DNA of 30,594 nt from Alphaproteobacteria bacterium (GCA_023269645.1 JAHFPR010000002.1:1-30594); one strand, 5' to 3'; positions 15,723 through 23,867 are shown, counted from the first letter of the stretch. Notes: generated by a model from the sequence alone, not told the origin. Program-made: numbers and translations.

Positions 15723-16454
15723 ATGCTTGATCTTCCCCCGCCGCAGGCACTGCTGTTCGATTGGCAGAACACGCTCGCATCCACGATGGACGCACTCTAT
15801 AACGCGGTAGACGATACGCTTACCCTGCTCAAGCCGCAACACGGGCTGGCCGATAACGAACTTGGCCGCTATGTGAAGCGTCATCACCGCCTGCCGAAGG
15901 AAGTGCGCGCGGAGAAGAAAATGTCGCGCACAGATCTTTTCCGCATGATTTTTGTGGATGAGAACGCGCGCGAGGCAACAAGCGACACGTTCAACGAATG
16001 CTACCGCAACCATTTCAAGGATGTCCACGCGCTCGACGACGCCATCGAGCCGATGCTGAAGAATTTTCGGAAACGCGGGATAAAACTCGGTATCGTTTCC
16101 AACCGCGCGCGGGCGTTCATCAACCACGAACTCGCCGCGATGGGGTGGGATAAATTGTTCGATACCGTCATCGCCGCCGGGGACGGCTGCCCGAAAAAAC
16201 CCTCACCCGAACCAATGCTGATCGCGTTGCGCCACCTCGGCATGAAGCCCGGCAGGCACATCTGGTTCATGGGCGACGGCAAAAGCGACATCCAGTGTGG
16301 CTGCGCTGCCGGAGTCGCCACGGTGTTCTATAACTTCGCAGGCTGGACGATGCAGGAGCTGAACGAAATGTTCCCCGTCGCCTCTGAAGTGCGCCCCGAC
16401 CGCATCGTGCAGGATTTCGAGGAGTTCCAGGAACTGGTGGACGGGCTGCGGTAG
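15723..16454 (+). CDS. HAD-superfamily hydrolase with noncanonical motif I
   Basis: HAD-fold hydrolase of 243 residues. Motif I is LFDWQNTLAS with nucleophile D13, but the second position normally Asp (DxD) is Gln15. Motif II is GIVSNR, motif III the lysine in CPKKPSPEPML, and motif IV MGDGKSDIQCG, with an alpha-helical cap between I and II. Replacement of the second motif I Asp is known in phosphonatases (DWAGT) and haloacid dehalogenases, so the substrate may not be a simple phosphoester. The ATG at 15723 has GGAA 8 nt upstream and gives a normal N-terminus; upstream in-frame codons overlap the previous gene and lack family similarity. Confidence 0.85.
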   Translation: MLDLPPPQALLFDWQNTLASTMDALYNAVDDTLTLLKPQHGLADNELGRYVKRHHRLPKEVRAEKKMSRTDLFRMIFVDENAREATSDTFNECYRNHFKDVHALDDAIEPMLKNFRKRGIKLGIVSNRARAFINHELAAMGWDKLFDTVIAAGDGCPKKPSPEPMLIALRHLGMKPGRHIWFMGDGKSDIQCGCAAGVATVFYNFAGWTMQELNEMFPVASEVRPDRIVQDFEEFQELVDGLR

Positions 16455-16861
16455 TTTCGTGATAAAAGAATACCGTCCTGCGAAGGCAGAGGCGGGAGGG
16501 CGTAAAAAATCAAATCAGGAATTCTCCGGTAATGCACTGGAATCCAACCATGATTCCTGCATCAAAAATAGTTGCTCTCCGCATTCCGCGCCTGTCCGCC
16601 TGTCAACAGGGTTTTTTGAAAAAAACTGCATAAAAACTGTTTACGCTGGAATCAATTTGCGTAAAGTTGTCTTCCCTGCCAGATCAGGGTGGCCTGTTTC
16701 AATCAAGGTTACGTTTCACGGGAGAGATGCCGCCGCATCAACCAGTAGGTCGCAAACTGGTGAAGGTTGTGTGCACCCTGCCGTAATAACGGGTTGGTAC
16801 ATAATGGGTTAGGCATATAGTTGGGTAGGCATACACGGGGTTAGAGGGAGAGAGTACCACA
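16455..16861 (+). other. 400-bp non-coding gap before the rhodanese-dnaA pair
   Basis: No credible gene is seen; an open frame at 16459-16812 has no recognisable features. The gap holds a degenerate copy of an alphaproteobacterial-style dispersed repeat (CCTGCGAAGGCAG near 16477), the hairpin GGAATC/GATTCC (16539-16557), an A/T-rich tract (16608-16640), the dyad TTTACGC/GCGTAAA (16640-16646 and 16659-16665) and an imperfect 15-17-bp repeat series (16791-16850). No TTATCCACA-type DnaA box was found by eye, so it is not a recognisable oriC. Confidence 0.6.
16791..16850 (+). repeat. Imperfect GGGTTAGGCATA-type repeats upstream of the rhodanese gene
   Basis: Four related units begin at 16791 (GGGTTGGTACATA), 16806 (GGGTTAGGCATATA), 16823 (GGGTAGGCATACAC) and 16838 (GGGTTAGAG), with offsets of 15, 17 and 15 bp. 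The last runs into the ribosome site GGGAGAGAG. The spacing suggests a repeated protein-binding site or slippage remnant. Confidence 0.55.
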
Positions 16862-17302
16862 ATGGCGAACTACGCCGCATCAGATGCCATCCTGCCAGAG
16901 ATGGGGATCAGGCATATTTCCGCGTCGGAGGCCTGGGCAATGCTGGAAGAAATTTCCAACACGAAGTCGGTGGCCGGTACAACGCTGGTAGATGTCCGCA
17001 CCCCCCAGGAATGGGAACGCGGCGTTCCCGATCTTTCCATGCTCCACAATAAAAACACTCTCCTTCAGCTAAGCTGGCGCACCCTGCCCGCGATGGAAAT
17101 CAATCCCGCGTTCGGGAAGGATTTTTCCGCGCGCGCGGCGGAGCGTGAGACACCGCTGCTATTCCTGTGTAAAGCAGGCGGGCGTTCGTTCGAGGCCGCG
17201 TGCGCGATGTCTGCGATAGGCTACACGCAGTGTTACAATATTATCGGTGGATTTGAAGACGAAGCCGGATGGAAAGCAACCCCTCTTCCCTGGAGAAAAT
17301 AG
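16862..17302 (+). CDS. Rhodanese-like protein
   Basis: Single-domain sulfurtransferase-like protein of 146 residues. The domain begins with ISASEAWAMLEE, continues TTLVDVRTPQEWERG (the conserved DVRTxxE) and ends with the active-site loop CKAGGRS, Cys103 being the persulfide-carrying residue; GYTQCYNIIGGFE follows. The substrate is unknown. GGGAGAGAG upstream gives good initiation. Its stop codon lies 5 nt before the dnaA ATG, so the two are probably one transcript. A rhodanese gene directly in front of dnaA is not a standard pairing I recognise. Confidence 0.9.
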   Translation: MANYAASDAILPEMGIRHISASEAWAMLEEISNTKSVAGTTLVDVRTPQEWERGVPDLSMLHNKNTLLQLSWRTLPAMEINPAFGKDFSARAAERETPLLFLCKAGGRSFEAACAMSAIGYTQCYNIIGGFEDEAGWKATPLPWRK

Positions 17303-17307
17303 TGAAT

Positions 17308-18723
17308 ATGGCTCAAGCACGTTCCGAGGAAACCCCATCCGCAAGCGCAGCGTGGCAGCGTGTCGCCGCAAAACTGCGCTTCACGCACGGCGAGGCCACC
17401 TACAATAGCTGGATCAAGCCGATGCGGGCGGAAGGCATCGAAGGCACGGAAGTGCAGATCAGCGTCCCCACGCGCTTCATGCGGGATTGGGTGCTCTCCC
17501 ATTACGCCGCAGACCTGCTGCGTTTCTGGCACGAGGAAAACAGCACGATCCTGAGCGTGAACGTGCGCGTGAAGGGCAACGTCCCGCCCCACCAGATCAC
17601 TGAGGGGCACGAGCAGGCCATTACCGGCATTTCCAATGTGCCCGCCACACAGGCCGAGGAATTCCCCCGCGCGGGCGGCGCAAGCCTGCACTCTTTAAGT
17701 GCCCGTCTTGATCCGCGCTTCACCTTCGAGAGCTTCGTGGTCGGCCCCACCAACCAGCTTGCTTTTGAGGCCGCACGCAGCATTGCAGAAGCGCGGAGCA
17801 TCATCCCCGGCAGCAACCCGCTGTTCCTTTACGGCGGCGTGGGCTTGGGAAAAACGCACCTGATGCAAGCCATCGCGCAACACATCAAGCAGCACAATCC
17901 CTCGCGCAAGGTGATTTACCTTTCAGCGGAAGAATTCATGTACCAGTTCATCCAGGCCATCCAACGGAAGGACGTGGTTTCGTTCAAGGAATTTTTCCGC
18001 TCCGTGGATGTGCTGATGGTGGACGACATCCAGTTCATCTGCGGCAAGAACAGTACGCAGGAGGAATTCTTCCACACTTTCAACGAGCTGGTGGATAGCA
18101 AGAAGCAGCTCATCCTCTCCGGCGACCGCTCGCCTTCCGATCTGGACGGCATGGAGGATCGCATCAAATCCCGCCTCGGCTGGGGGCTGGTGGCGGATAT
18201 TAACTCCACCACCTACGAACTCCGGCTGGGAATCCTCCAGTCGAAAGTCGAGCGCATGGCCGCGCCTGTGCCGCAGGATGTGCTGGAATTCCTCGCCGGG
18301 AAAATCACCTCCAACGTGCGGGAACTGGAAGGCGCGCTCAACAAGGTGGTGGCGCACGCCAGCCTGATGAAGCAGGACATCACGCTCGATACCACACGTG
18401 CCATCCTGCGCGATCTGCTCCGCTGCAACGAAAAATCCATCACCATCGAGGACATCAAGCAAACGGTGGCGGATCATCATGCCATCCGGCTTTCGGATAT
18501 GCACTCCGCCCGCCGCGCGCGCAACATCGCCCGCCCACGCCAGATCGCCATGTACCTTTCCAAGAAGCTGACCTCGTGCAGCCTGCCGGAAATTGGTCGC
18601 AAGTTCGGCGGGAAGGATCACACCACCGTCATCCACGCGGTACGCAAGGTGGAGGAACTCTGCGGGCAGGATAAGGATTTCCGCGAGAACGTGGAACTCC
18701 TGCTGCGCTCGCTGCAGGGGTAG
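17308..18723 (+). CDS. dnaA: Chromosomal replication initiator protein DnaA
   Basis: AAA+ initiator that binds DnaA boxes at oriC and melts the origin. Domain I is the helical N-terminus (AWQRVAAKLRF, YNSWIKPM). Domain III has Walker A GGVGLGKTHL near residue 176 and Walker B VLMVDDIQFI. Domain IV carries the signature DHTTVIHAVRKVEELC and the preceding helix-turn-helix (TSCSLPEIGRKFGGK). ATG 17308 is chosen because GGAGAA is 10 nt upstream and the gene then avoids overlapping the rhodanese; ATG 17269 would add 13 residues inside it. No recF or gyrB follows and dnaN is separated by a membrane protein gene. Confidence 0.97.
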   Translation: MAQARSEETPSASAAWQRVAAKLRFTHGEATYNSWIKPMRAEGIEGTEVQISVPTRFMRDWVLSHYAADLLRFWHEENSTILSVNVRVKGNVPPHQITEGHEQAITGISNVPATQAEEFPRAGGASLHSLSARLDPRFTFESFVVGPTNQLAFEAARSIAEARSIIPGSNPLFLYGGVGLGKTHLMQAIAQHIKQHNPSRKVIYLSAEEFMYQFIQAIQRKDVVSFKEFFRSVDVLMVDDIQFICGKNSTQEEFFHTFNELVDSKKQLILSGDRSPSDLDGMEDRIKSRLGWGLVADINSTTYELRLGILQSKVERMAAPVPQDVLEFLAGKITSNVRELEGALNKVVAHASLMKQDITLDTTRAILRDLLRCNEKSITIEDIKQTVADHHAIRLSDMHSARRARNIARPRQIAMYLSKKLTSCSLPEIGRKFGGKDHTTVIHAVRKVEELCGQDKDFRENVELLLRSLQG

Positions 18724-18771
18724 TCGCGCCCAACAAGGAAAACACTTACCACTTGTGCTTGCTCCTTGCAC

Positions 18772-18777
18772 TATAAA
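18772..18777 (+). promoter_or_regulatory. -10 box 5 nt before the membrane protein start
   Basis: TATAAA ends 5 nt before the ATG at 18783, with no Shine-Dalgarno in between. This suggests another leaderless transcript; the -35 is not well defined. Confidence 0.4.
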
Positions 18778-18782
18778 AGCAG

Positions 18783-20498
18783 ATGCGCACGAAAATAACG
18801 GATCATCCCTATCTCTTCCTGGCTCTGCTCGCAGTGCTGTTCATTCTGCCTGCAGTGCTTATCGGCCTGCCGCAAACCGCCGATTCGCGTTTTCATATCA
18901 TCTGGTCGCAGGAATTCTCATATGAATTCTGGCGCGGACATTTTTACCCGCGCTGGCTCTCCCGCATGAACTCCGGGTGCGGAGATCCCGCTTTCTTTTA
19001 TTATTATCCGCTTCCCTATTACCTTAGCTCCCTGTTTTCCTTCACCGGCAACTGGGGAACGGAAGGGTGGTATCCGCTGGTGCTGGCCATCACTGTTGCG
19101 CTCATCCTCATGGGCATTGCCTGCCACCGCTGGCTTTCCTCGCTGATGCGCAATAAAACCGCCTGCCTGTGCGGAGCGGCACTTTATATGTTCTCGCCTT
19201 CTTCCATCACTTTCATCTATATGCCGGTGGCGTATTCCCATCTGACAGGGCTGATTTTTCTGCCGTTGCTTCTGCTGGCAGCGCAGAAAATCGTGCAAGG
19301 CGCGCACGGTGCTATCGCATTTTTCGCACTGATGCTGGCCGGGCTTGATACCGCAAGCATCACCTACGCCGTTTCTGCGGCATGGCTTCCCGTCCTCTAT
19401 TGCCTGTTCTATGGCTGGAGGGAGAAAAAACTTGCCGCAACCCTGCCGAAACTTGGCCTGGCCGTGCTGCTTGGCACTGCCCTTGCAGCCATTTATCTTG
19501 TCCCGCTGTGGGAATTGCGTCCCTATAGCCAGGGTACAGGAACTTCTGATCTTACATCCGGCCCTTATTATTTCGCCAATAATTTTCTCTTTGGATGGTC
19601 TTCGTGGACGGGTGTCATGAAAACCACGCTGGTCATCCAAAGCATGGAACATCTTTATATAGTGCTGATGATCTTCTGGCTGGCTTACCGGATACGGCAT
19701 TTTTATCCGGCCTCTTTCCGAAACACGATTTTATTCTGGAGCGTGGCCGGCATGGGGATTTTTCTGATGGAAACGCCGCTGTCCCGCCTGATCTGGAACC
19801 ACGTTCCGATGCTTCACGTCCTGCAATTTCCCGGACGCTTCGGGGACAACCTTTTCCCGATTATGCTCGCCCTGTTTACAGCATGGTATCTTGCCGGAAA
19901 ATCCGGCACACGCATTTTTTCCTCCTTCATTGCAATCATGATGTTATTGATATTGCTCTGCCCCTGGGCAATCACGCTGTCGAAACACTATGTTATACCG
20001 GACGACCTGAAAGCAAACCCCCTCGCACAATTCAGGCGCGTCCCGTTCGATCAGTTCTTTCCTACATCCGTACAGCCGGAATGGCTTGGTCTCGCGCCTG
20101 CAGAAACACTGGATGCGCTGTGCAAACGTAAAATCCATTTGGAAAAAGGTGCGGCAGAAGTGACCATCACCGAGTGGCACTCCCGCCATATCAGGTTCCG
20201 GGTGAAAGCGGAAACGGAAAGCTCCATTACCGTGTCGCAATTCTCCTTCCCCGGCTGGGCGGCACGGGATGCGGCACATCCGGAAATCACTTACCCTATC
20301 ACGCTTTCCCCTGAAGGTGCAGGGCTGATGACCGTCACCGTTCCGCCGGGCGAACATCTGGTGCGGCTGGAACTGGAAACCCTGCCTCCGGAGCATTATG
20401 GAGCGATAATTTCCGCCGCTGCACTCTGCATTCTCCTGGGAATGTTGGCATACTCCCGAAAACGCGGAGAACGCCAGGAACATGACCTTACGGCCTAG
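18783..20498 (+). CDS. Multi-span membrane protein, PTPS-related/YfhO-like (GT-C-like fold)
   Basis: A 571-residue integral membrane protein with about 11-12 hydrophobic spans and a C-terminal soluble beta-rich part (from about 430) before a final anchor. The N-terminus reads DSRFHIIWSQEFSYEFWRG, then FYPRWLSRMNSG and GDPAFFYYYPLPYYLSSLF, which is the pattern of the 6-pyruvoyl-tetrahydropterin synthase-related membrane domain, a relative of GT-C glycosyltransferases. The acidic residue of the first loop (D in ADSRFH) is where GT-C enzymes keep their catalytic Asp. It probably transfers or handles a lipid-linked sugar, but this is inference. It separates dnaA and dnaN on the same strand. The start is supported by the -10 at 18772 rather than by a ribosome site. 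Confidence 0.75.
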   Translation: MRTKITDHPYLFLALLAVLFILPAVLIGLPQTADSRFHIIWSQEFSYEFWRGHFYPRWLSRMNSGCGDPAFFYYYPLPYYLSSLFSFTGNWGTEGWYPLVLAITVALILMGIACHRWLSSLMRNKTACLCGAALYMFSPSSITFIYMPVAYSHLTGLIFLPLLLLAAQKIVQGAHGAIAFFALMLAGLDTASITYAVSAAWLPVLYCLFYGWREKKLAATLPKLGLAVLLGTALAAIYLVPLWELRPYSQGTGTSDLTSGPYYFANNFLFGWSSWTGVMKTTLVIQSMEHLYIVLMIFWLAYRIRHFYPASFRNTILFWSVAGMGIFLMETPLSRLIWNHVPMLHVLQFPGRFGDNLFPIMLALFTAWYLAGKSGTRIFSSFIAIMMLLILLCPWAITLSKHYVIPDDLKANPLAQFRRVPFDQFFPTSVQPEWLGLAPAETLDALCKRKIHLEKGAAEVTITEWHSRHIRFRVKAETESSITVSQFSFPGWAARDAAHPEITYPITLSPEGAGLMTVTVPPGEHLVRLELETLPPEHYGAIISAAALCILLGMLAYSRKRGERQEHDLTA

Positions 20499-20522
20499 TT
20501 GCAAAACACCTCACTAAACCCG

Positions 20523-20551
20523 TTGCAAAGCCTTTGTAGCTGTTCTATAAA
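20523..20551 (+). promoter_or_regulatory. dnaN promoter
   Basis: TTGCAA (20523-20528), a 17-nt spacer and TATAAA (20546-20551) make a near-ideal sigma70-type promoter. Transcription from about 20558 gives a leader of some 36 nt to the ATG at 20594. It sits in the gap after the membrane protein, so dnaN is expressed independently of dnaA. Confidence 0.7.
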
Positions 20552-20593
20552 ATAGAGATAATAATGGATAGTATCAGCCCGGAGAGTAGCAGC

Positions 20594-21751
20594 ATGAACG
20601 CCGCCACTGCAAAACATCATCAGGAATTCCCCATTAAGCTCACCATTGAGCGTTCCGTTCTGCTGAAATCGCTTTCGCGGCTGCAGAGCATCGTCGAGAA
20701 GCGGAATACCATCCCGATCCTCGCCAACATCAAGCTGGATGCGAAGGATAACAGCCTCCAGCTCACCGCTACGGATATGGATCTGGTGGCGATGGAGACC
20801 ATTCCCGCGCAGGTTTCGGCAGGCGGCGCGCTCACCGTTCCGGCGCAGACTTTCCACGACATCGTGCGCAAGCTGCCGGATGGCGCGCAGGTTGCGCTGG
20901 ATACAGATACCTCCTCCGCACAGCTTATCGTGAAGGCGGGCAAGGCCGAATTCAAGCTCTCTTATCTGCCGGCGGATGATTTCCCGGTGATGTCCGAGGG
21001 CAAGCTCACGCACACCTTCACCCTCCCCGCGAAAGAATGTGTGCGGCTCATCGAAAAATGCCGCTTCGCCATGTCGGCAGAGGAAACGCGTTATTATCTG
21101 AACGGCGTATATTTCCACGTGGCGGAAGGCAAAGGCGGCCAGCAATTGAAAGCCGTTTCCACGGACGGCCATCGGCTCGCGCGCATTGAAGCACCGCTGC
21201 CGGAGGGCGCAGCCGGGATGCCGGGTATTATCATCCCGCGAAAAACGGTGAACGAACTCAGTAAAATTCTGGGTGAGCAGGGAAACGAGGTGGAAATCTC
21301 GCTTTCGGAAACAAAAATCCGCTTCGCTTCCGGTAATGTAGTGCTGCTTTCCAAGCTGGTGGATGGAACTTTCCCGGATTACCAGCGCGTGATCCCCTCT
21401 GCGAACAACAAGATCATGGAAGTAGGGACAAAGCAGTTTTCCTCAGCGGTGGATCGTGTTTCCACCATTGCAACCGACCGCACACGCGGCATCAAGTTCG
21501 CCCTTGGCAACGGGCTGCTTACCCTCTCCGCGCAGAGCCAGGAAGCCGGTTCCGCTACCGAGGAACTGGAAGTGACCTACAGCGCAGAACCGCTTGAAAT
21601 CGGTTTCAATTCACGCTATGTGCTGGAAATGATGGGGCAACTTGAGGGCGATACGGCGCAGTTCGTATTCTCGGATTCCAACGCCCCCGCGCTGGTGAGC
21701 GACCCTTCGGATGTCACGGCACTCTACGTCATCATGCCGATGCGGGTTTAG
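20594..21751 (+). CDS. dnaN: DNA polymerase III beta subunit (sliding clamp)
   Basis: Ring-shaped processivity clamp of the replicase, made of three similar domains. Conserved blocks include NTIPILANIKL, ATDMDLVAMETIPA, the STDGHRLARIEAPLP segment, VDGTFPDYQRVIPSANNK, TDRTRGIKFAL and the C-terminal LYVIMPMRV, which ends as clamps usually do. Length is 385 residues (typically 365-380). ATG 20594 is chosen because GGAGAG (20581-20586) lies 7 nt upstream and the N-terminus KLTIERSVLLKSL then begins soon after; ATG 20564 lies only about 6 nt after the predicted transcription start and has no ribosome site. Confidence 0.96.
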   Translation: MNAATAKHHQEFPIKLTIERSVLLKSLSRLQSIVEKRNTIPILANIKLDAKDNSLQLTATDMDLVAMETIPAQVSAGGALTVPAQTFHDIVRKLPDGAQVALDTDTSSAQLIVKAGKAEFKLSYLPADDFPVMSEGKLTHTFTLPAKECVRLIEKCRFAMSAEETRYYLNGVYFHVAEGKGGQQLKAVSTDGHRLARIEAPLPEGAAGMPGIIIPRKTVNELSKILGEQGNEVEISLSETKIRFASGNVVLLSKLVDGTFPDYQRVIPSANNKIMEVGTKQFSSAVDRVSTIATDRTRGIKFALGNGLLTLSAQSQEAGSATEELEVTYSAEPLEIGFNSRYVLEMMGQLEGDTAQFVFSDSNAPALVSDPSDVTALYVIMPMRV

Positions 21752-21843
21752 TATCAATCGCGCTCCTGTATTTTTGGTTGCATCCCCCCCTTCTTCTACA
21801 AGTTTTTTTCGGGCATTCGCGCTGCCGGAAATTCCTTTTTGAA

Positions 21844-21862
21844 TCAAATGATTATCATTATT
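21844..21862 (+). promoter_or_regulatory. Fur-box-like site upstream of the proline/glutamine-rich protein
   Basis: TCAAATGATTATCATTATT matches the 19-bp Fur consensus GATAATGATWATCATTATC at 15 of 19 positions, counting the central W. It lies in the 246-nt gap after dnaN, about 135 nt before the next start. Fur (or an Irr-like relative) would repress this unit when iron is replete. The rest of the gap shows a pyrimidine-rich stretch and nothing gene-like. Confidence 0.5.
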
Positions 21863-21997
21863 AACTGCTTGCCCGCAGGCACGTGCGGCGGCATCCGCTC
21901 TAGGTGCACTGCAACATAACGCTTGCTTTTCCTATTGTTTCATGTAGAAATCCCCCTGTGGGTGTTCAGGAAAAAATTGCGGATAGGATAGAAGATC

Positions 21998-22627
21998 ATG
22001 GCTGGCGGAAGAAACACGGGATTTTTCCCTCGACGAGCCAGGCTCTATGCTGCTGCGGTTCTGGTGTTTTCCTTCACCTCGGAACTGGCTTCCGCACAGG
22101 CTCAGGTCACCGCATCGCTGCAACCCACAACGTACCAGCAGCCCACACAGCCTCTGGCCAATCCCCAACCCGCATATGTTTACCGACAACCTGAAGCGCA
22201 GCAGCCGCAAGCCGCTGCACCACCCGTCCCCCAAGCTGCAGCACAGCCTGCCCCCGCCGCACAACCCGCTCCTTACCCTTATTACCTCCCCTATAATTAT
22301 TACCAGCAATACCAGCCGGCGGATAACGATGAATCCTATCAGGAACCGACGGATCGCCGCCCGGCCAACCCTCAGAATGCTACGGGCACATCCGCGCCTG
22401 CAGTCCAACCATCGGCTGTTTACGCTCCTTATCCCAACCCGGCTCCGCAGGCGGATAATCCACCGCCATCCCGGCCTCAATACCAACAACCTGCCCCCGC
22501 CGCGCCGCAGCGGCAGGCGCAGGCTGTGCCTTATCCGCAGCAGCAACCCGCCGCGCCGCAGGATAACGACAGCACCTATAAATACCGGACAACGGATCAT
22601 TTCTATGATCCGATCTATGATTACTAG
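21998..22627 (+). CDS. Secreted Pro/Gln/Ala-rich protein with DNDxxY motifs
   Basis: Unrecognised exported protein of 209 residues. An N-terminal basic segment and hydrophobic stretch (LYAAAVLVFSFTSELASA) form a signal peptide with probable cleavage after ASA near residue 33. The rest is low complexity, rich in P, Q, A and Y (for example YLPYNYYQQYQP), likely disordered. DNDESY (109-114) and DNDSTY (189-194) are two copies of a motif found three more times in the next gene. The C-terminus is acidic and tyrosine-rich. It could be a cell-envelope spacer or surface protein. Dependence on iron is suggested by the Fur-like box upstream. Confidence 0.7.
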   Translation: MAGGRNTGFFPRRARLYAAAVLVFSFTSELASAQAQVTASLQPTTYQQPTQPLANPQPAYVYRQPEAQQPQAAAPPVPQAAAQPAPAAQPAPYPYYLPYNYYQQYQPADNDESYQEPTDRRPANPQNATGTSAPAVQPSAVYAPYPNPAPQADNPPPSRPQYQQPAPAAPQRQAQAVPYPQQQPAAPQDNDSTYKYRTTDHFYDPIYDY

Positions 22628-22689
22628 ACCTTGAGCCTCGCCCAGGTTTATGATGACAATATTTCACCATCCCGAACTTGTTATGGCAT

Positions 22690-23172
22690 ATGCCGACTGG
22701 AACTTTCCCTTGCCGTTTTCTGCTGGTGGCACTTGCGCTGTGCCTGCCGCTGCAAGCCTGCGGGAGAATTGGCGGTGAGCATCTCTTTTATGGCAAATAT
22801 GCGGTAATCAACACGTCCAGCCCGGATTTCCCCTATCCGCCCAATGCGGATTATTACCGGAACCCCACAGATAACGATACCACCTATACCCCGCCGAAAA
22901 CCCCGGTTCCACCCGACCGGAGAGCGCATCCGGAACTCGACCCCCGCTACGCCAACCCAACGGATAACGATACGGATTATGTCGCGCCCCGGCATCTGGA
23001 GGAATATTACCCGCTCGTGCCGCTTGAGCCTCAGAAAAAAGGCTTCCTGAAGAAGGCTGGTGGCGGCAAAAAGAATGATTACACGCGCGGCGTTTATGAA
23101 TCCTTCCCCACGGATAACGTCATCCCCTATCAGGATAATGATGCGACCTATTCGCCGTATTACGATAATTAA
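22690..23172 (+). CDS. Putative lipoprotein with three DNDxxY motifs
   Basis: Unrecognised 160-residue protein with a type II signal: FLLVALALCLPLQAC, lipobox LQAC with acceptor Cys24. The mature part is polar with DNDTTY (61-66), DNDTDY (92-97) and DNDATY (149-154), each followed by Pro/Tyr-rich sequence, the same motif as in the gene before. A lysine-rich patch (KKGFLKKAGGGKK) lies between the second and third. The ATG at 22690 lacks a ribosome site; a TTG at 22678 would add four residues. It lies 62 nt after its partner. Its stop overlaps that of rlmE in the shared TTAA (23169-23172), so the two units converge. Confidence 0.65.
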   Translation: MPTGTFPCRFLLVALALCLPLQACGRIGGEHLFYGKYAVINTSSPDFPYPPNADYYRNPTDNDTTYTPPKTPVPPDRRAHPELDPRYANPTDNDTDYVAPRHLEEYYPLVPLEPQKKGFLKKAGGGKKNDYTRGVYESFPTDNVIPYQDNDATYSPYYDN

Positions 23173-23867
23173 GGGGTTGGATTTTTGAATCCGAGAGCAA
23201 GCACATACATCTCGGCGGAATCCACCCGGCTGGCGGCTGGCTTGATGTGCTTCACGGTGCGGAAATGCTGTTTCATCGTGGCAAGCATCGCGTGCTCCGT
23301 TCCGCCCTGCAGCACCTTGGCGAGGAACGCGCCATCCGGAGCCAGCCATTGCAGCGCGAACTCCAGTGCCAGCTCGCACAGGCGCATGATGCGGATGTGA
23401 TCCGTCTGCGTATGGCCGGTAGCGGAAGCGGCCATATCGCTCATCACCAGGTTCGCTTTTTTGCCGCCGAGCATAGCCTCCAGCTTCCGCAGCACATCTT
23501 CCTCCTCAAAATCTCCCAGCAGCAGTTCCGCGCCGGAGACAGGCTCCATCTCCTGAAAATCCAGCCCGATGATTCTGCCCCTGCCCTTCAATTCCTGTAC
23601 GGCCACCTGTGTCCAGCTTCCGGGAGCAGCACCCAGATCCACCACCAGCGCACCCGGCATGAGGATCGGATGTTTTTCATTGATCTCCAGCAATTTATAG
23701 GCCGCGCGGCTGCGATAGCCCTCCTCCTTCGCGCGCCGCACGAAGGGATCGTTAAGCTGCCGCGAAAGCCACCGCTGCTGCGAAGTTGTCCGCCCGCGCG
23801 CCGTTTTCACCCGCACGTGCTTCCCGCGCGAACCGCCGGTACTTTTCCCTGAAGATTTTTTAGTCAT
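23169..23867 (-). CDS. rlmE: 23S rRNA 2'-O-methyltransferase RlmE (FtsJ)
   Basis: SAM-dependent enzyme that methylates the ribose of U2552 in 23S rRNA, a late 50S assembly step. SAM site VVDLGAAPGSWTQVAV; the catalytic K-D-K-E residues are seen in SRAAYKL, VMSDMAAS, FLAKVLQGG and SAEMYVLALGF. The basic N-terminal extension (about 30 residues, SSGKSTGGSRGKHVR) is longer than in E. coli (209 total) and is typical of alphaproteobacterial copies. It starts 9 nt after the pilus platform gene with no strong ribosome site, and so probably ends that operon by read-through and coupling. Confidence 0.95.
   Translation of the reverse strand: MTKKSSGKSTGGSRGKHVRVKTARGRTTSQQRWLSRQLNDPFVRRAKEEGYRSRAAYKLLEINEKHPILMPGALVVDLGAAPGSWTQVAVQELKGRGRIIGLDFQEMEPVSGAELLLGDFEEEDVLRKLEAMLGGKKANLVMSDMAASATGHTQTDHIRIMRLCELALEFALQWLAPDGAFLAKVLQGGTEHAMLATMKQHFRTVKHIKPAASRVDSAEMYVLALGFKNPTP

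Noticed and set aside
16459..16812. 117-codon open frame in the gap upstream of the rhodanese gene
   Set aside because: No ribosome site, random composition, and it covers palindromes and A/T tracts typical of non-coding DNA.
16455..16861. oriC next to dnaA
   Set aside because: There is an A/T-rich tract, but no TTATCCACA-type DnaA boxes were found by eye in this gap or in the gap before dnaN.
23169..23172. Overlapping stop codons of the lipoprotein and rlmE as a special signal
   Set aside because: TTAA is a palindrome that supplies TAA on both strands, a common outcome for tightly convergent genes.
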